A stretch of 64,000 bases of DNA, taken from assembly GCA_963971405.1 (NCBI GenBank), contig OZ020486.1, positions 31,271,419-31,335,418 on the forward strand, written 5' to 3'. A model generated the notes under the pieces. The model saw nothing but the letters and a program-made list of their open reading frames with translations. It did no database searches and was not told the DNA's origin. Below, one piece after another: positions 35,501 to 44,404 of this stretch (position 1 is the first letter of the stretch; the number at the start of each line of letters is the position of its first letter). The position numbers and the translations under genes are program-made. The DNA is from Psococerastis gibbosa (taxonomy: Eukaryota; Arthropoda; Insecta; Psocodea; Psocidae).

Positions 35501-38500
35501 CAGTCCCCGTGCCTGAAGAGGAACAAGAGAGACTTCGTGCCGAGGGCAGGGCTGAAGTGACGGCACAGCTGACTCAATTGGAAGCCACAATGGGTGAGCG
35601 CTTGGCAGCTTTGGAGTTGCAAGTAACTACTGCGCGTGACGAAGCCGAAAACATGCGTAAAGAGATGGAAAGCACACGCTCAACTAGCAACGAGAAAGAG
35701 GAGCGTGCAAAGCAGGTGATCAAGACGGCACGTACGAAGATTGCACAGCTTACAGAACAAAAGCAAAGCCTCGAGCAGGAGCTCAATGTGTCGCGGGGTG
35801 ATGCTCAACAGAATAGGGGTATGTACTGTACTAGCCAATAAATATAAGTTATTTTTCTACCTAACTATGTTTTCATGCGTTAAATGTTTATTTTAAGCTG
35901 TTACAGAACACGTTTTCATCATATTTTATTTGTAGACGAAAGTGACTCTCGCCTGAACAACCTAAAAGCCAGCTACGACGCGATGATGGCGCGACTTGAG
36001 AAGGAGAGAGCAGAGCACGCGGAGCAGCTGACACAGGAGAGGAACCAGATTAAAACGTTAAGCCAGAGGGTAACGCAACTGCAGAGGTCGCTTGACAAGC
36101 AAAAACCTTCCACCAGCTCACAGACCTTGCAAAAGAGCACCATGGACCCGCCTACTGCCAATATTAAACCGATGGCTCCTGCCAGGAAGCAGAAACAGTC
36201 TACTGTGAGTTGCACTTTTTTTTACAGGAATGTGTCATATTGAAGTTATATAACGTACATCTCATAGATTCATTGTTGTATAAGTATTAAATTTTAATTT
36301 CCTTATATTTTAGTCACAACAATCAGTGGCAGTTGGGCCGTACTGGTCAGCTGGCAATGAGACGCCTTTCGCAAGTATTAGGCCGCAGACGCGGACCGCT
36401 GCGGTGCTGCCCACGTATCAGGTGGGGGAGGGGACTCCAGGGCCGCTGCATCCGCAGCAGGTGCACACCACAGGCACGAGTGGTGAAGGCCTGAGTTCGA
36501 GCCCCACGTCCAGCCACACCGACTATATGCCCACCACCAGCTCAGCCATTCCTATCCGCGTAGTTGTAGCGCCAGTTCCTCTTAGTGTTCAGTCCACACA
36601 GGTACAGACTCTAATAATAATAATAATAAACGTCTTATATTTACGGGGCGAGACTTCAGACTAGAAAGTCGTTTTCTGTCCCATGACCAAAAAACAATAC
36701 AATTTCCAAAATACATAGTTAACGAAACAAAAAACGCTTCACTTAAATAATCTTATTTTAAACGCAGCCTATTTATGAAAAGACATAAAGACCTATAGAC
36801 AAATCGTATTTTAAGACTGTTCTGTCCCTAGCAATTTTTTTTTTTCATAAAGTAACTTCAGTTAATTTTGTTTTTGATTATATTGGAGTGGAGGATATCG
36901 CCATCAGCAATAGGTGTAAGTGCGAAATGACAGCATCAGGCTAAGCATATTCAAATTATTTTCTGAGGGCTTGTAGTGAAGAGTTACAGAGACTGCGTTT
37001 TGTTAAATAAGTGGCTATTAGCTTTGATAGATCATTATATTCTATTCATTTTACTGATGAGCTTCGAAACAATTACTTCAATTTGTTTCTCCTCATCCAT
37101 CTTAATGGACATCTTCTTGATATTGGTCCCAATTGGCGTGAGTTTCAAATTTGTTTTTTTCTGATTTCAGGAGGGGGAAGAAGCTGGAGAGGGGGAGCCG
37201 ACAGCGGGGCCTCAGCAACAGGCGGTTGCCATGGTGTTGCCCTTGGAAACTGCGGGATCACCCGCACCGGGGCCCAGCCAAGCCAGCAGTAGTACTGTCA
37301 CCACCTCGCAGAGCCTGAAGAGGGCTCGGGACGTGGAGGGAGAAGCTGCTGACAAGGCCAGCCCGCAGGTATGTGGTAACTGGTGAAGGCCCGGTCTGAC
37401 ACCACGCGTAGGAATATTTTTGTGAGGAATAGTAGTGCTCCGCTATGCATAGGAACATGGGGGTGCGCATCTATTCATTGCGGGGTGAGATTGGTCTATG
37501 GTATGGTGCAAAATAGACTTTTACAGTTAAGGAAATACTCGAGACAGATGATTAAGAATATTTAAATGAGAATTATGCTTATAACCTTCTTACTTAAAGA
37601 CCAAATCGAACACTCCCAATATAGTTTTTTTTTAACAAAATCAAATTTCGCAGGAGATATCCATTATAGAGCTATAAAAAAATATCACATCCCTGTGAAG
37701 AAATACTCCTCTAAGTTTTGATGTGTGACATGTGGCCGTCACTATCACCGATTGGACACAGTTCTTGAACTCCTTCCTCCCGACACCTTCATCGTCCGTT
37801 ATTTTGTTACAGAGAAGTCCAGTAATTATGCCCAGTTGGTGTGAGAAACGGGCATATGTCACGTATCAAAATGCTTCTCTTCTAAGTAATATGACATTTT
37901 TGCACCTCTACGATCGACATTTTATTAGATTTTGCACGCCTGTAAGGCTTTTCCACCTCCGATTGTCTCTTAATGACATCCTTACCTCCAACAGATTTAT
38001 ACTCGACTATTATTGTGAAAATGCCTCATGTCAATACTATAGTAGTTTTTAATCAGTTTTAAACTGTTACCTACTCCTTTACTTTTACTGTAGTTTATTT
38101 ATGTATTGTTTTGCATATTATTATTACTTTTTTTTATATTTTACTTAACTGTTCAATTGTAATTTTTTGCACAATGTATTTGGTGGAAATAAAATAAAAA
38201 AACAAATAATGCGTGAGGGAGCGTAATGCATGAGTTTGTTTCGTTACAGAGCAAACGTACACGGGCGTCAGAGGTGTTTGAGGAGGTGACACATTCCGAG
38301 TCGGGAGAGATCGAGTACCAGGTGCCCACGTCCAGTCAGAGGGACCAGGAGGACGATATCATCATGGTCGACTCAGAGGATGAAGGCAATGCAACTGAGG
38401 GGGTAAGCTACCTTTACTCTACTCCATCAGCAGCCGTAGCACGAACACTGAAGGTTAATCCAGCCCGGAGTTTGTTTTAGGTAAACAAAGGGGTAAATTG

Positions 38501-41500
38501 TCAAACTGTTCAAGAGGCTCCTAAAAATGCTTAGGGGTTTTCCCTTAAATTTAGCATAAATTACATGTAACATTAAGCATTAAGTTGTGTTGACAATTTA
38601 ACATGGATTGTATCTTAATTAGTGCTAAAAAAAACTCGTGGCACGACAACACCATGAGAGTCCCTCTTTCTTTCTTGGGAATTTAGTCATAAGCAACATG
38701 ACCGGCAGCCGTGTTTTTCCTTACCGATGACGGTAGGGTATACATTACGGTTGAAACTAAAATGATATTAATGTGCCCTAATTGTAGCCTGGGTCCCGAC
38801 TCTAAGATCATAGATACATACATACAGTATATCAAGGCAGGTTTCTGCGGGCCTACCTTGCCTTGCTGTTCAGTAATAACTTAACCTGGGGTGAAAAATG
38901 TAAGGAGAACAATTTTACAGTAGCACTTTGCATTCTAAAATTGTCTTGTTTACATTTTTAACCCCAAAACAAGTTATAATTGAACGACATGGTGAACCCC
39001 CTGAACTTTTATTGTTTATTGTGTTATAGGATGCAGAGGAGCCAGACGATGAGCAAGGGTTTGAAGAGGAGGAAAGTGGAGAGGTTTATGAAGTGGAGAG
39101 CTACAGTCGCGACGCACAGGTAGGCCAACCTAACACAATATACCTTAAGTTTTCTGAATGTTAGTTAATTGTCTTCAACTACTGTAGCACCGTTAGTGAA
39201 ACGGTCTTAGGGTCATCATAGAACAAAATCAAAGCAAAATTTATTGTTATAAATATTATTAGTGCGTTTCTTGAATTTGAGAAATTTATAAAATTTTCTT
39301 CTTCCTATACTGTATTATAAAATGGCTCAATTTGAAAGTAGACAGTTAATTTTGAAGTTAAGGGCATTAAGACCACAGAAAAGAGTGGTAAGTCTTACCA
39401 AAGGAAGCAGGCCTAGTAAGAGGAAGATGGAAGGCCAAAGCAGTGAGACTGAAGCAACATTTCCGCATAAACCGTTTGGTAAGGCAAGCAAATTCACTAG
39501 CAGGCATGAATGATGATCTTAAACTTTTGCGAACTATTTAAGGAAGTTGAAAGTTATATCAGTGATTTATTGTCAGATATGCGTCAATTCTGATATAACG
39601 GAGTCTAGGAGTCCGTCGAGGTATAAAATCAACAAAAATATAAAGGAAAGTTATCTTTCTACTTTCAAGTTGATCCATTTTATAACACAGTATGCTAAGA
39701 AGAAAAATTTTATAAATTTCACAAATTCAAGAAACGCACTAATAATATTGCTTTGATTTTGTTCTATGATGATCCTAAAACCGTTCCACTAACGTTGCTA
39801 CAGTGGTTGAAGACAATTAGCTAACATTCAGAAAATTTTAATTTTAATTTTGACATTGGAGTCGTGAATTCGTAAAAAGTGCAACAGATCGACAATTTTA
39901 GCTAAATAAATAAGCAATGTCCACTTGTGACCTTAATGCATTAAATTTGGAATGGAACCCCCATAAGTTTTGTGTATACAAACACATGCAAAATAGTTCC
40001 ATCTGATTTGAAAATGCAGCATAGGGAATTTACATGGAGAGGCGGGACTTGGGAAGGCATATTACGGGATAGTCTATTGTGCATTTGCAAACTTTTCTTG
40101 GCGAACAGTACGCTATTTTACAGCCCGTACACGAGGTACCAAGGTAACTTATTACGGGGGTTAAAAATGTAAACCAAGTATTTTTAGCTTAGAAAGTGCT
40201 ATCCTAAAACTGCTTTTTTTTACATTTTTAACCCCAGGAATAAGTTAGTACCCCGGGTTGCTCGGGCTGCTGGTTCTTTTAAATTTCAATTCCGCTCTTC
40301 TCATCCAATAATTGTCTAGCTAACCCCTGAGAATAATAGTGGACCTTTTAACTTAAATGAAGGTCATTCTCCATTCATCTCTGTCGTGTGCTTGGGCTCC
40401 AAGTAGATTCAGCATGCCGCATCTTATATCTTACTTGTATACGCCTTTCTTATTCGGTCTCTTATGCCCTCAGTGGTGCCTTCTATTATGGTGTTAAGGA
40501 ATTCTTCATACCTGATCAGGTGGCCCATCCACTTGGCTCTTATCATTGTGAACAACTTTTACAATTATAAAATTATCATAGGGTACATTATTTACCTTGC
40601 AGGAAATAGGCAATTTTGATGAGGGCCCCGATATAGACGAAGAGAATGGAGCGGATGGCAGCAACGAAGTGGAGATTATCGAGGACAGCAATGAAGTGCC
40701 CAACCAATCGCAGCACAGCCATGGGCCTGCCAGCCACTCAGCGAGCGTGCCGAGCCAAGAGCAGCAGCAGCAGACCTCAGAGGCCACCAGCAGCGGTAAT
40801 GACGGAAACAGTGACCACGTGGTAAGTACTAGTGGGTCTGAAGACACATACGGCATATTGGCTTGGGGAGGGACATCCGTAGGAATTATGGTCGCTGTAC
40901 TCAGGTTCTGCTACTTCACTTGCCAAAACTGGGATCTCGTGATAATTGTCGCTCCAACTTCATAACATTAAAAATCATGACAACCCCATGTCTTTATATG
41001 TGTTGATGCATTTAACACATACAGTCATGGAAAAAATAATAAGAACGCGAAGCTTTTCATTATTTTCTCTGGAACTATTTGTGATAATGGCATAAGTTTG
41101 TTACTCTATAAGCGATAGTTATCGACGATTTTGTTGCATCTTGTTATTTTCAGGTGGTGAGTCAGGCTGCGTGCTCCCAGTCATTCCGGACACGGTGCGT
41201 GCCACCACTTAACCGCACACTGCAGGGCTACGAGGAAGCCGGCGACGACAGTATTGTGCCATCCACGCCCACACTCTTCCTCCCGAGGGAGGCTGTTAGC
41301 TCTCCTCAAGTTCTGCATCAGAGGTAAGTCTTGCTGAGATTTAGGAGGAGCAATCGTTTTATAATGTCGACATTCTGCGTGATGACAAGTGTCCCGTGTT
41401 ATTCATCACCATTTGCCACGGCAGGCGGAAGAGATACCTAAACCAAATTGAGGACGATCTCAAGTGGGACCGGTGGAAGTGCTGAATGATAAGTTTTGGA

Positions 41501-43442
41501 GGGACAGGGAGGAGTGGAGGAAAGTCACATATCTATCCCGGGTAGCTGGAGATGATTATGATGACGATGACATGGTAGTTGAACAGATATCCTGCATTAT
41601 ACTAGTAGTTAAAACATGCGAAAAAACTTTTGATTATAGATTTACTTTCTCTGAGCCAAGTCAGGGCACATCTCGGCGAGAGGAGTTGGGCGTAGTTGAG
41701 GAGCCTGGGACCGGACGCAGCGTCCCTACTACGCCCCTGCAGGTCTCTCCACAGGAAAACCTGCCGGACGCTGAGGTCACCGTGCCAGTCAGCGTCCCTG
41801 AGCAGCATGTCCCACCTACGGAGCCAACTGGTAGGTTCTTGTTACATGATGTCTATTTGACACCAGGTTAGGCTATGGAGAAGATAGCAGCATTGTCTGC
41901 TCTTCTTTTAACACTGGTGATCATCATGGCAATTGTAGTCATGATGACTATAATAGGGAATTGTATTGGAGTGGTTTCCCGTTGTCTTACTTAATAATAT
42001 CATTATTAGACAATTGAAAGGTGAAAAGCGTTGTGTAAAAATCATATATCTTATGAAATATCGATCACAGAGGTTTCAAAAATGGCATATCTCTTAGAAT
42101 AAATTTTCTCGAGCATTTTGATGTGGCCTTAATTATCGAAATTTATTTGAGCGAAAAAGCGGTTGGTGAGGGCATCCGGAGGAAGGAGTTCGACAACTCG
42201 CCAATCGGTGTTAGTAACGGCCACATATTAAACACCTATCAAAATGTAGAGGAGTGTTTCTTTTTTATTATTCGAATGTAATTCGACTTTATACTGAAAA
42301 GTGGTGTGGGCTATGACCGATTTGCTCTTAACGACGTCAGGTTAACTTTTTCTGACGATTTATTCCATGTTGATCTGACCTGAAACTAGGAATGTTTCTT
42401 TTCATGAAAACAACGAACAACTTGTCTCACTATTGAATGGAGGGCTGTAAGCAATTCGCGTCTCAGGTTCGTTAGATACTGTTTAAGTTATTATGTTAAA
42501 TGTTCTAGTGTCTGAAGAGGAGATGCGTGGCGGGCAAGATGAAGTTCAGGACGAACCAGAAACGGTGACCATAGACGATGATGGCGACGGTGTGACGTCA
42601 GAGGGCGAGAAACCACCGGCTGTTGGGGGAGAGGTGATGGAAGAGGGGCGGGAAGCAGAGCCCATGGCCACCATACCTGTGGCTAGGAGGTCTGCCAGAA
42701 TGCAGTTCCCGCGGAGGGGGGTTGTTAGACGGCCTACACCTATTGTCTGGACCGAACCAGGCTCCAGTGGTCTTCGTAAGTACTTGTTATTTATGTGTTT
42801 GTATCTCGGTCACTGACTTGACTTCCTTCTTACCATTGTTCTTCATCACTATTACATATTTTCCCATCTATTGCGATCGTTCCTCAGCAGCCCGCTTCGC
42901 AATATGACTTGACTTGTCTGTGAATGTTAATAGCTAATGGAACTCTCTCCCCCCCCCCCCCCCCCCCCCCTCTTACATAGTCGAATTTTACACGAAATAT
43001 TCATTGTATTACACTTGCAAGGCTTTTCCAATCGGAGGGATTGTCTGTTTAGTGACTGCATGGTCAATCAGAATGAGTAATAATTTTGCAACAAGAAAGT
43101 GAGGATTTTGACACGATTTTCGCGCTACTTCCATGTTAGAATGACTGCCTGGTGCCTTTTTTCATAAGTTTTAGAGCAAGACTTCAAGCTTGCAGATCTT
43201 TATTGTTTCAATTTCATTAATAGTAATCTGGTAAAACTGAAAATAATGCAATTTATCCGTGTGTTAGCTTTTTGTATCAGGTAGTCCATAAACAGAGCCT
43301 TTACTGGATAAGCTAAGTTATTTGTAACGTGTGTGTGTCTGTTTTAGCTACGGCTGGTATGACGCGAGCGTCACCGACCCGAGGTTCCTCGCCAACACAG
43401 CGCGGTCGCCCACTTCGGTCGCAACGCAGAAACTGGATGTAA
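20413..43442 (+). CDS. Mtor: Nucleoprotein TPR / Megator, complete
   Basis: Large coiled-coil protein of the nuclear pore basket, involved in mRNA export, chromatin organisation and spindle-checkpoint scaffolding. I assembled 28 coding exons with consistent phases: 20413-20599, 23559-23943, 24188-24522, 24676-24900, 25621-25799, 26129-26581, 27132-27266, 27761-27859, 28749-28967, 29269-29478, 29937-30315, 30579-30789, 31168-31406, 32024-32334, 33054-33347, 34125-34553, 34772-34948, 35383-35818, 35936-36204, 36314-36601, 37171-37368, 38250-38402, 39030-39119, 40603-40821, 41154-41323, 41661-41830, 42509-42775, 43348-43442. They total 6822 nt, about 2273 residues, close to animal TPR (about 2350). 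Residues from about 60 to 1650 are heptad-rich coiled coil. DPPTANIKP (about residue 1700) is a TPR signature, followed by an acidic Ser/Thr/Pro tail with PSTPTLFLP and GRSVPTTPLQV and a basic C-terminus. The start is the first ATG of an open 5' exon; the very N-terminus is diverged. Confidence 0.93.
21262..21850 (-). mobile_element. non-LTR retrotransposon fragment (RT C-terminus)
   Basis: Minus-strand frames give IKSGWAKFRDMSGIL, YKQVVRPCMVYGSECWA, AEMRMLRKSCGVTLKDR, KLREKRLNWWGHLLRRDEDH and PGRRLPGRPK…, in the order of a LINE reverse-transcriptase C-terminus, ending in a stop near 21265. At least two frameshifts. Lies in Tpr intron 1. Confidence 0.88.
21850..22480. repeat. degenerate AT-rich repeats
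   Basis: Several diverged copies of a unit containing ATTAATTACTTTGAC and ATGGCTGGATAAA follow one another. Origin unknown. Confidence 0.4.
22930..23035 (-). mobile_element. LINE tail fragment
   Basis: Minus strand reads QNRDDWRSAFDQAKAHQQ followed by a stop at about 22935, the typical last residues of a LINE reverse transcriptase. Only the tail is present. Confidence 0.6.
23051..23430. repeat. nested foldback element, family A
   Basis: Left arm from GGCGCCCATTCCACCGACCG (23051) pairs over about 100 nt with the right arm ending at 23430, with few mismatches. The outer arms end in the family A core (GTAGCAGACATTCAAGAC); there a second pair of arms begins with a second copy of the terminal motif (TTCC-CACTGACCTCG / CGAGGTCGGTGGAA). 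Loop about 23160-23310. Confidence 0.85.
23559..23943 (+). CDS. Mtor: Tpr exon 2: coiled coil
   Basis: 385 nt, phase 1 to phase 2, donor gtaagt. Pure heptad sequence (AEITQLRADLESKVSEIEEY). The acceptor is a TAGCAG tandem, so position 23562 also works and drops one Ala. Confidence 0.9.
24188..24522 (+). CDS. Mtor: Tpr exon 3: coiled coil
   Basis: 335 nt, phase 2 to phase 1. Contains EKRIEYERGILQTQVQTLSD and ends LAELYK, both well conserved with vertebrate TPR. Confidence 0.92.
24676..24900 (+). CDS. Mtor: Tpr exon 4: coiled coil
   Basis: 225 nt, phase 1 to phase 1. SKTEQLTTSIEELRKLL and KKELQDANELLQASK match the TPR core. Confidence 0.92.
24935..25590. repeat. family F element, interrupted
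   Basis: Family F ends near TTGATACATAGTAATGATATAGCCGG and CGCCGGCTATGTACTATG, with an unrelated insert between about 25070 and 25440. Confidence 0.45.
25621..25799 (+). CDS. Mtor: Tpr exon 5: conserved core
   Basis: 179 nt, phase 1 to phase 0. Encodes the TPR hallmark LSPCAAAASRLLKSGMTLTQ and QLLIEKEENRRLNLY. Confidence 0.95.
26129..26581 (+). CDS. Mtor: Tpr exon 6: coiled coil
   Basis: 453 nt, phase 0 to phase 0. EIEEKAPLLQQQRIDYERAV and VISKHLVTFANIEDLQENNQ are strongly TPR-like. Confidence 0.95.
27132..27266 (+). CDS. Mtor: Tpr exon 7: coiled coil
   Basis: 135 nt, phase 0, ending at GAG|gtagct. A second donor nine bases on (after 27275, gtacga) keeps the frame, and I cannot decide between them. 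Encodes RMLDLIRSQSEMYKKLYHQA. Confidence 0.85.
27761..27859 (+). CDS. Mtor: Tpr exon 8: hinge
   Basis: 99 nt, phase 0 to phase 0, acceptor gttttggcag, donor gtaagt. A Pro/Thr-rich, non-coiled segment (GIVTSTPMVPKSPDGGR), as found in the first break of the TPR coiled coil. Confidence 0.88.
28749..28967 (+). CDS. Mtor: Tpr exon 9: coiled coil
   Basis: 219 nt, phase 0 to phase 0, donor gtaaga. Lys/Glu heptads (LQKKLSDAKETIKKLENEIS). Confidence 0.92.
29269..29478 (+). CDS. Mtor: Tpr exon 10: coiled coil
   Basis: 210 nt, phase 0 to phase 0. AKLAKAEVQRQNLEQENFLL and TAEVRLTKEKE match the TPR region after its first hinge. Confidence 0.93.
29575..29885. repeat. inverted-repeat element, family F
   Basis: Contains ATATCTCATGAAATATCCA, a GCGCAGATTGGCCACAATTA arm and its inverse near TGTGGCCAATCTGTGTTAGT, and the right-end GGTCGATATTTCCTGTGGAA. 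Lies in Tpr intron 10. Confidence 0.65.
29937..30315 (+). CDS. Mtor: Tpr exon 11: coiled coil
   Basis: 379 nt, phase 0 to phase 1. ERVTHSLLMSNLDGLKAALN followed by long Leu/Glu heptads; more GC-rich than its neighbours. Confidence 0.93.
30579..30789 (+). CDS. Mtor: Tpr exon 12: coiled coil
   Basis: 211 nt, phase 1 to phase 2, after a long T-run acceptor. GKRVKELEKRVRDLEGESSR followed by Gln-rich heptads. Confidence 0.92.
31168..31406 (+). CDS. Mtor: Tpr exon 13: coiled coil
   Basis: 239 nt, phase 2 to phase 1, acceptor attttag, donor gtaaga. DSALRNLEEQLSAARDEVER, then alternating hydrophobic heptads. Confidence 0.92.
32024..32334 (+). CDS. Mtor: Tpr exon 14: coiled coil
   Basis: 311 nt, phase 1 to phase 0, donor gtatgc. 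QAEEAESRYSLEVVAHSRTI matches the TPR stretch before the second hinge. Confidence 0.93.
33054..33347 (+). CDS. Mtor: Tpr exon 15: second hinge and coiled coil
   Basis: 294 nt, phase 0 to phase 0, donor gttagt. Contains the TPR motif LDVSLNTSSEISSKAQEELA then VIKFLRQEKDIATTKCEVLQ. Confidence 0.95.
33580..33960 (-). mobile_element. LINE fragment (RNase H end and CCHC-type tail)
   Basis: Minus strand reads ARTGHITTNEYLHRFHLIE, then SPVCRACGLANETLEHILLQ with a C..C…H….C pattern. This is the end of the RNase H domain and Cys/His tail of I/R1/Loa-type LINE pol proteins. Lies in Tpr intron 15. Confidence 0.75.
34125..34553 (+). CDS. Mtor: Tpr exon 16: coiled coil
   Basis: 429 nt, phase 0 to phase 0. 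VTDSNRLMREELNRYRQEN and DAARWKAKASQL are conserved TPR blocks. Confidence 0.95.
34772..34948 (+). CDS. Mtor: Tpr exon 17: coiled coil
   Basis: 177 nt, phase 0 to phase 0, acceptor gtgattttag, donor gttagt. RRLNDESNTLKQKVGLVEQE heptads. Confidence 0.9.
35383..35818 (+). CDS. Mtor: Tpr exon 18: coiled coil
   Basis: 436 nt, phase 0 to phase 1. IRKIAKKYKSQYEELVKTVE is the conserved TPR block near the end of the coiled coil; VIKTARTKIAQLTEQKQSLE follows. Confidence 0.95.
35936..36204 (+). CDS. Mtor: Tpr exon 19: end of coiled coil
   Basis: 269 nt, phase 1 to phase 0, donor gtgagt. The last heptads are followed by MDPPTANIKPMAPARKQK, which contains the DPPTANIKP motif shared by animal TPR proteins and marks the start of the disordered tail. 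Confidence 0.95.
36314..36601 (+). CDS. Mtor: Tpr exon 20: disordered tail
   Basis: 288 nt, phase 0 to phase 0. Gln/Thr/Ser/Pro-rich (IRPQTRTAAVLPTYQ), starting with ASIRP as in vertebrate TPR. Confidence 0.88.
37171..37368 (+). CDS. Mtor: Tpr exon 21: disordered tail
   Basis: 198 nt, phase 0 to phase 0. Gly/Glu-rich and Ala/Ser-rich, ending SLKRARDVEGEAADKASPQ, reminiscent of the basic KRTRE patch of TPR. Confidence 0.85.
37655..37965. repeat. inverted-repeat element, family F
   Basis: Arms ACTCCTCTAAGTTTTGATGT-GTGACATGTGGCC and the inverse near 37843-37890. Lies in Tpr intron 21. Confidence 0.6.
38250..38402 (+). CDS. Mtor: Tpr exon 22: acidic tail with SIM-like motif
   Basis: 153 nt, phase 0 to phase 0. 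Starts SKRTRA (basic patch) and contains DDIIMVDSEDEG, a hydrophobic core inside acidic residues that resembles a SUMO-interacting motif and aligns with a similar acidic block in vertebrate TPR. Confidence 0.9.
38868..38985. repeat. foldback element, family H
   Basis: Short arms around GGGGTGAAAAATGTAA and TTACATTTTTAACCCC with the family H loop AGCACTTTGCATTCTA. Confidence 0.6.
39030..39119 (+). CDS. Mtor: Tpr exon 23: acidic tail
   Basis: 90 nt, phase 0 to phase 0, acceptor gtgttatag, donor gtaggc. Mostly Glu/Asp (EEPDDEQGFEEEESGE). Confidence 0.88.
39147..39838. mobile_element. DNA transposon-like element with about 160-bp TIRs
   Basis: Ends TTTTCTGAATGTTAG…AATTGTCTTCAACTAC and their inverse at 39790-39835 begin inverted repeats that continue to about 39302 and 39690 (AGTGCGTTTCTTGAATTTG). 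The middle holds a 63-codon basic ORF (39322-39513) with no domain I recognise. Non-autonomous; lies in Tpr intron 23. Confidence 0.75.
40121..40270. repeat. foldback element, family H
   Basis: Starts CAGCCCGTACACGAGG, core GGGGGTTAAAAATGTAAAC…TTTACATTTTTAACCCC, end inverse of CAGCCCGAGCAACCCGGGG. Closest to 15635-15792. Confidence 0.7.
40603..40821 (+). CDS. Mtor: Tpr exon 24: acidic, Gln/Ser tail
   Basis: 219 nt, phase 0 to phase 0. Acidic (FDEGPDIDEENGAD), then Ser/Gln-rich with a short CAG run. Confidence 0.88.
41154..41323 (+). CDS. Mtor: Tpr exon 25: tail, PSTPTL motif
   Basis: 170 nt, phase 0 to phase 2, donor gtaagt. DDSIVPSTPTLFLPREAVSS and SPQV are conserved tail motifs of TPR. 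Confidence 0.92.
41424..41530 (+). mobile_element. LINE tail fragment
   Basis: RKRYLNQIEDDLKWDRWK in one frame and DREEWRKVTYL in another match the GRPRKRW…DR..WR tail of LINE reverse transcriptases. Lies between Tpr exons 25 and 26. Confidence 0.45.
41661..41830 (+). CDS. Mtor: Tpr exon 26: tail, RSVPTTPLQV motif
   Basis: 170 nt, phase 2 to phase 1, donor gtaggt. GTGRSVPTTPLQV is nearly identical to vertebrate TPR. The acceptor (…gagccaag|T) is weak, but it is the only nearby AG that keeps frame with exon 25. Confidence 0.88.
42030..42310. repeat. inverted-repeat element, family F
   Basis: Contains CATATATCTTATGAAATATCG, a TTGATGTGGCC arm, GCCAATCGGTGTTAGTAACG and TATCAAAATGTAGAGGAGTG. Lies in Tpr intron 26. 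Confidence 0.6.
42509..42775 (+). CDS. Mtor: Tpr exon 27: acidic then basic tail
   Basis: 267 nt, phase 1 to phase 1, donor gtaagt. Acidic (VTIDDDGDGVTSEGE), then RRSARMQFPRRGVVRRP, a basic stretch like the RRVR end of TPR that could serve nuclear import. Confidence 0.9.
42949..42970. repeat. poly-C tract
   Basis: Uninterrupted run of about 22 C in Tpr intron 27; length in the assembly may be unreliable. Confidence 0.85.
43348..43442 (+). CDS. Mtor: Tpr exon 28: basic C-terminus and stop
   Basis: 95 nt, entering in phase 1. Arg/Ser/Pro-rich end (RGRPLRSQRRNWM) and TAA at 43440-43442. Confidence 0.88.
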
Positions 43443-43720
43443 ATACTAAGTGATACCTTGACCTACCACCCTTATACTATAAACCTAATGCTACATTGCT
43501 ATTTTTTATGTTATAAATTATTGTCCTCCAAGAAGGTTTTGATTCCTATTTAAAGACCTAAAAGTTTTTGTATCTCGAATGTATTGTTCGATAGGATTTG
43601 GTCTCCAATCTTATAATTAGGTTAAGTTGTGTTTGAGTATCAAGAATGCATGTGCGTAGATTATAATTGTATTAATTGGTTGAGATGTGTTGAGACTTTT
43701 TTATTTGCGTAATATTTAGA

Positions 43721-44236
43721 CCAGTGGGCCGATTATGGCGATTGGTATTAACTTACTCCTGGGGTTAAAACTGTAAACAAACAAATTTTGAATAGCACTT
43801 TCCATTCCAGCCTGCAGGTTCAGCCGCCCGATCATGGCGATTATAATACCGGGGTTTATATAATCCCTGGTATTAAAAATGTAAACAAGATAATTTTATA
43901 ATGGAAAATGCTATTCAAAATTTGTTTGTTTACAATTTTTAATACCAGGGTATTATTTAAACCCCGGTATTTATTTAATCCCCTGGTATTAAAAATATCA
44001 ACAAGATAATTTTATACTGGAAAATGTTATTCAAAATCTGTTTGTTTACAGTTTTAACCCCAGGAGTAAGTTAATACCAATCGCCGTAATCGGCCCACTG
44101 CTAAATTAAATAAATACCCTGGTATTAAACATGTAAACAAGATAATTTTACAATGGAAAGTGCTATTCAAAATTTGTTTGTTTACAGTTTTAACCCCAGG
44201 AGTAAGTTAATACCAATCGCCGTAATCGGCCCACTG
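43721..44236. repeat. compound foldback cluster, family H, with six FoxO-type words
   Basis: The first 86 nt (from CCAGTGGGCCGATTA) pair with the last 85 nt, one mismatch seen. Between them, three family H cores follow in tandem. Exact GTAAACAA at 43773, 43881 and 44133; exact TTGTTTAC at 43926, 44042 and 44178. Confidence 0.85.
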
Positions 44237-44404
44237 CTACGTTTTTTCAGTGGCTCGTCATAGGAGACTTGGCATCAGTACTGAAAGGATTCAAAAAATA
44301 TTTTTAACGAATGTCCTTGACTGTCCCATCTCTCCTAGGGCTTCACATTAATAAAGTGACTTGGTTTTATATTACAATAGTAATAAGGCCAACGGCCTTA
44401 CCAT

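Noticed and set aside
41424..41480. Extra Tpr exon between exons 25 and 26
   Set aside because: A good acceptor exists, but the only in-phase frame reaches TGA after 20 codons, and the residues look like a LINE tail.
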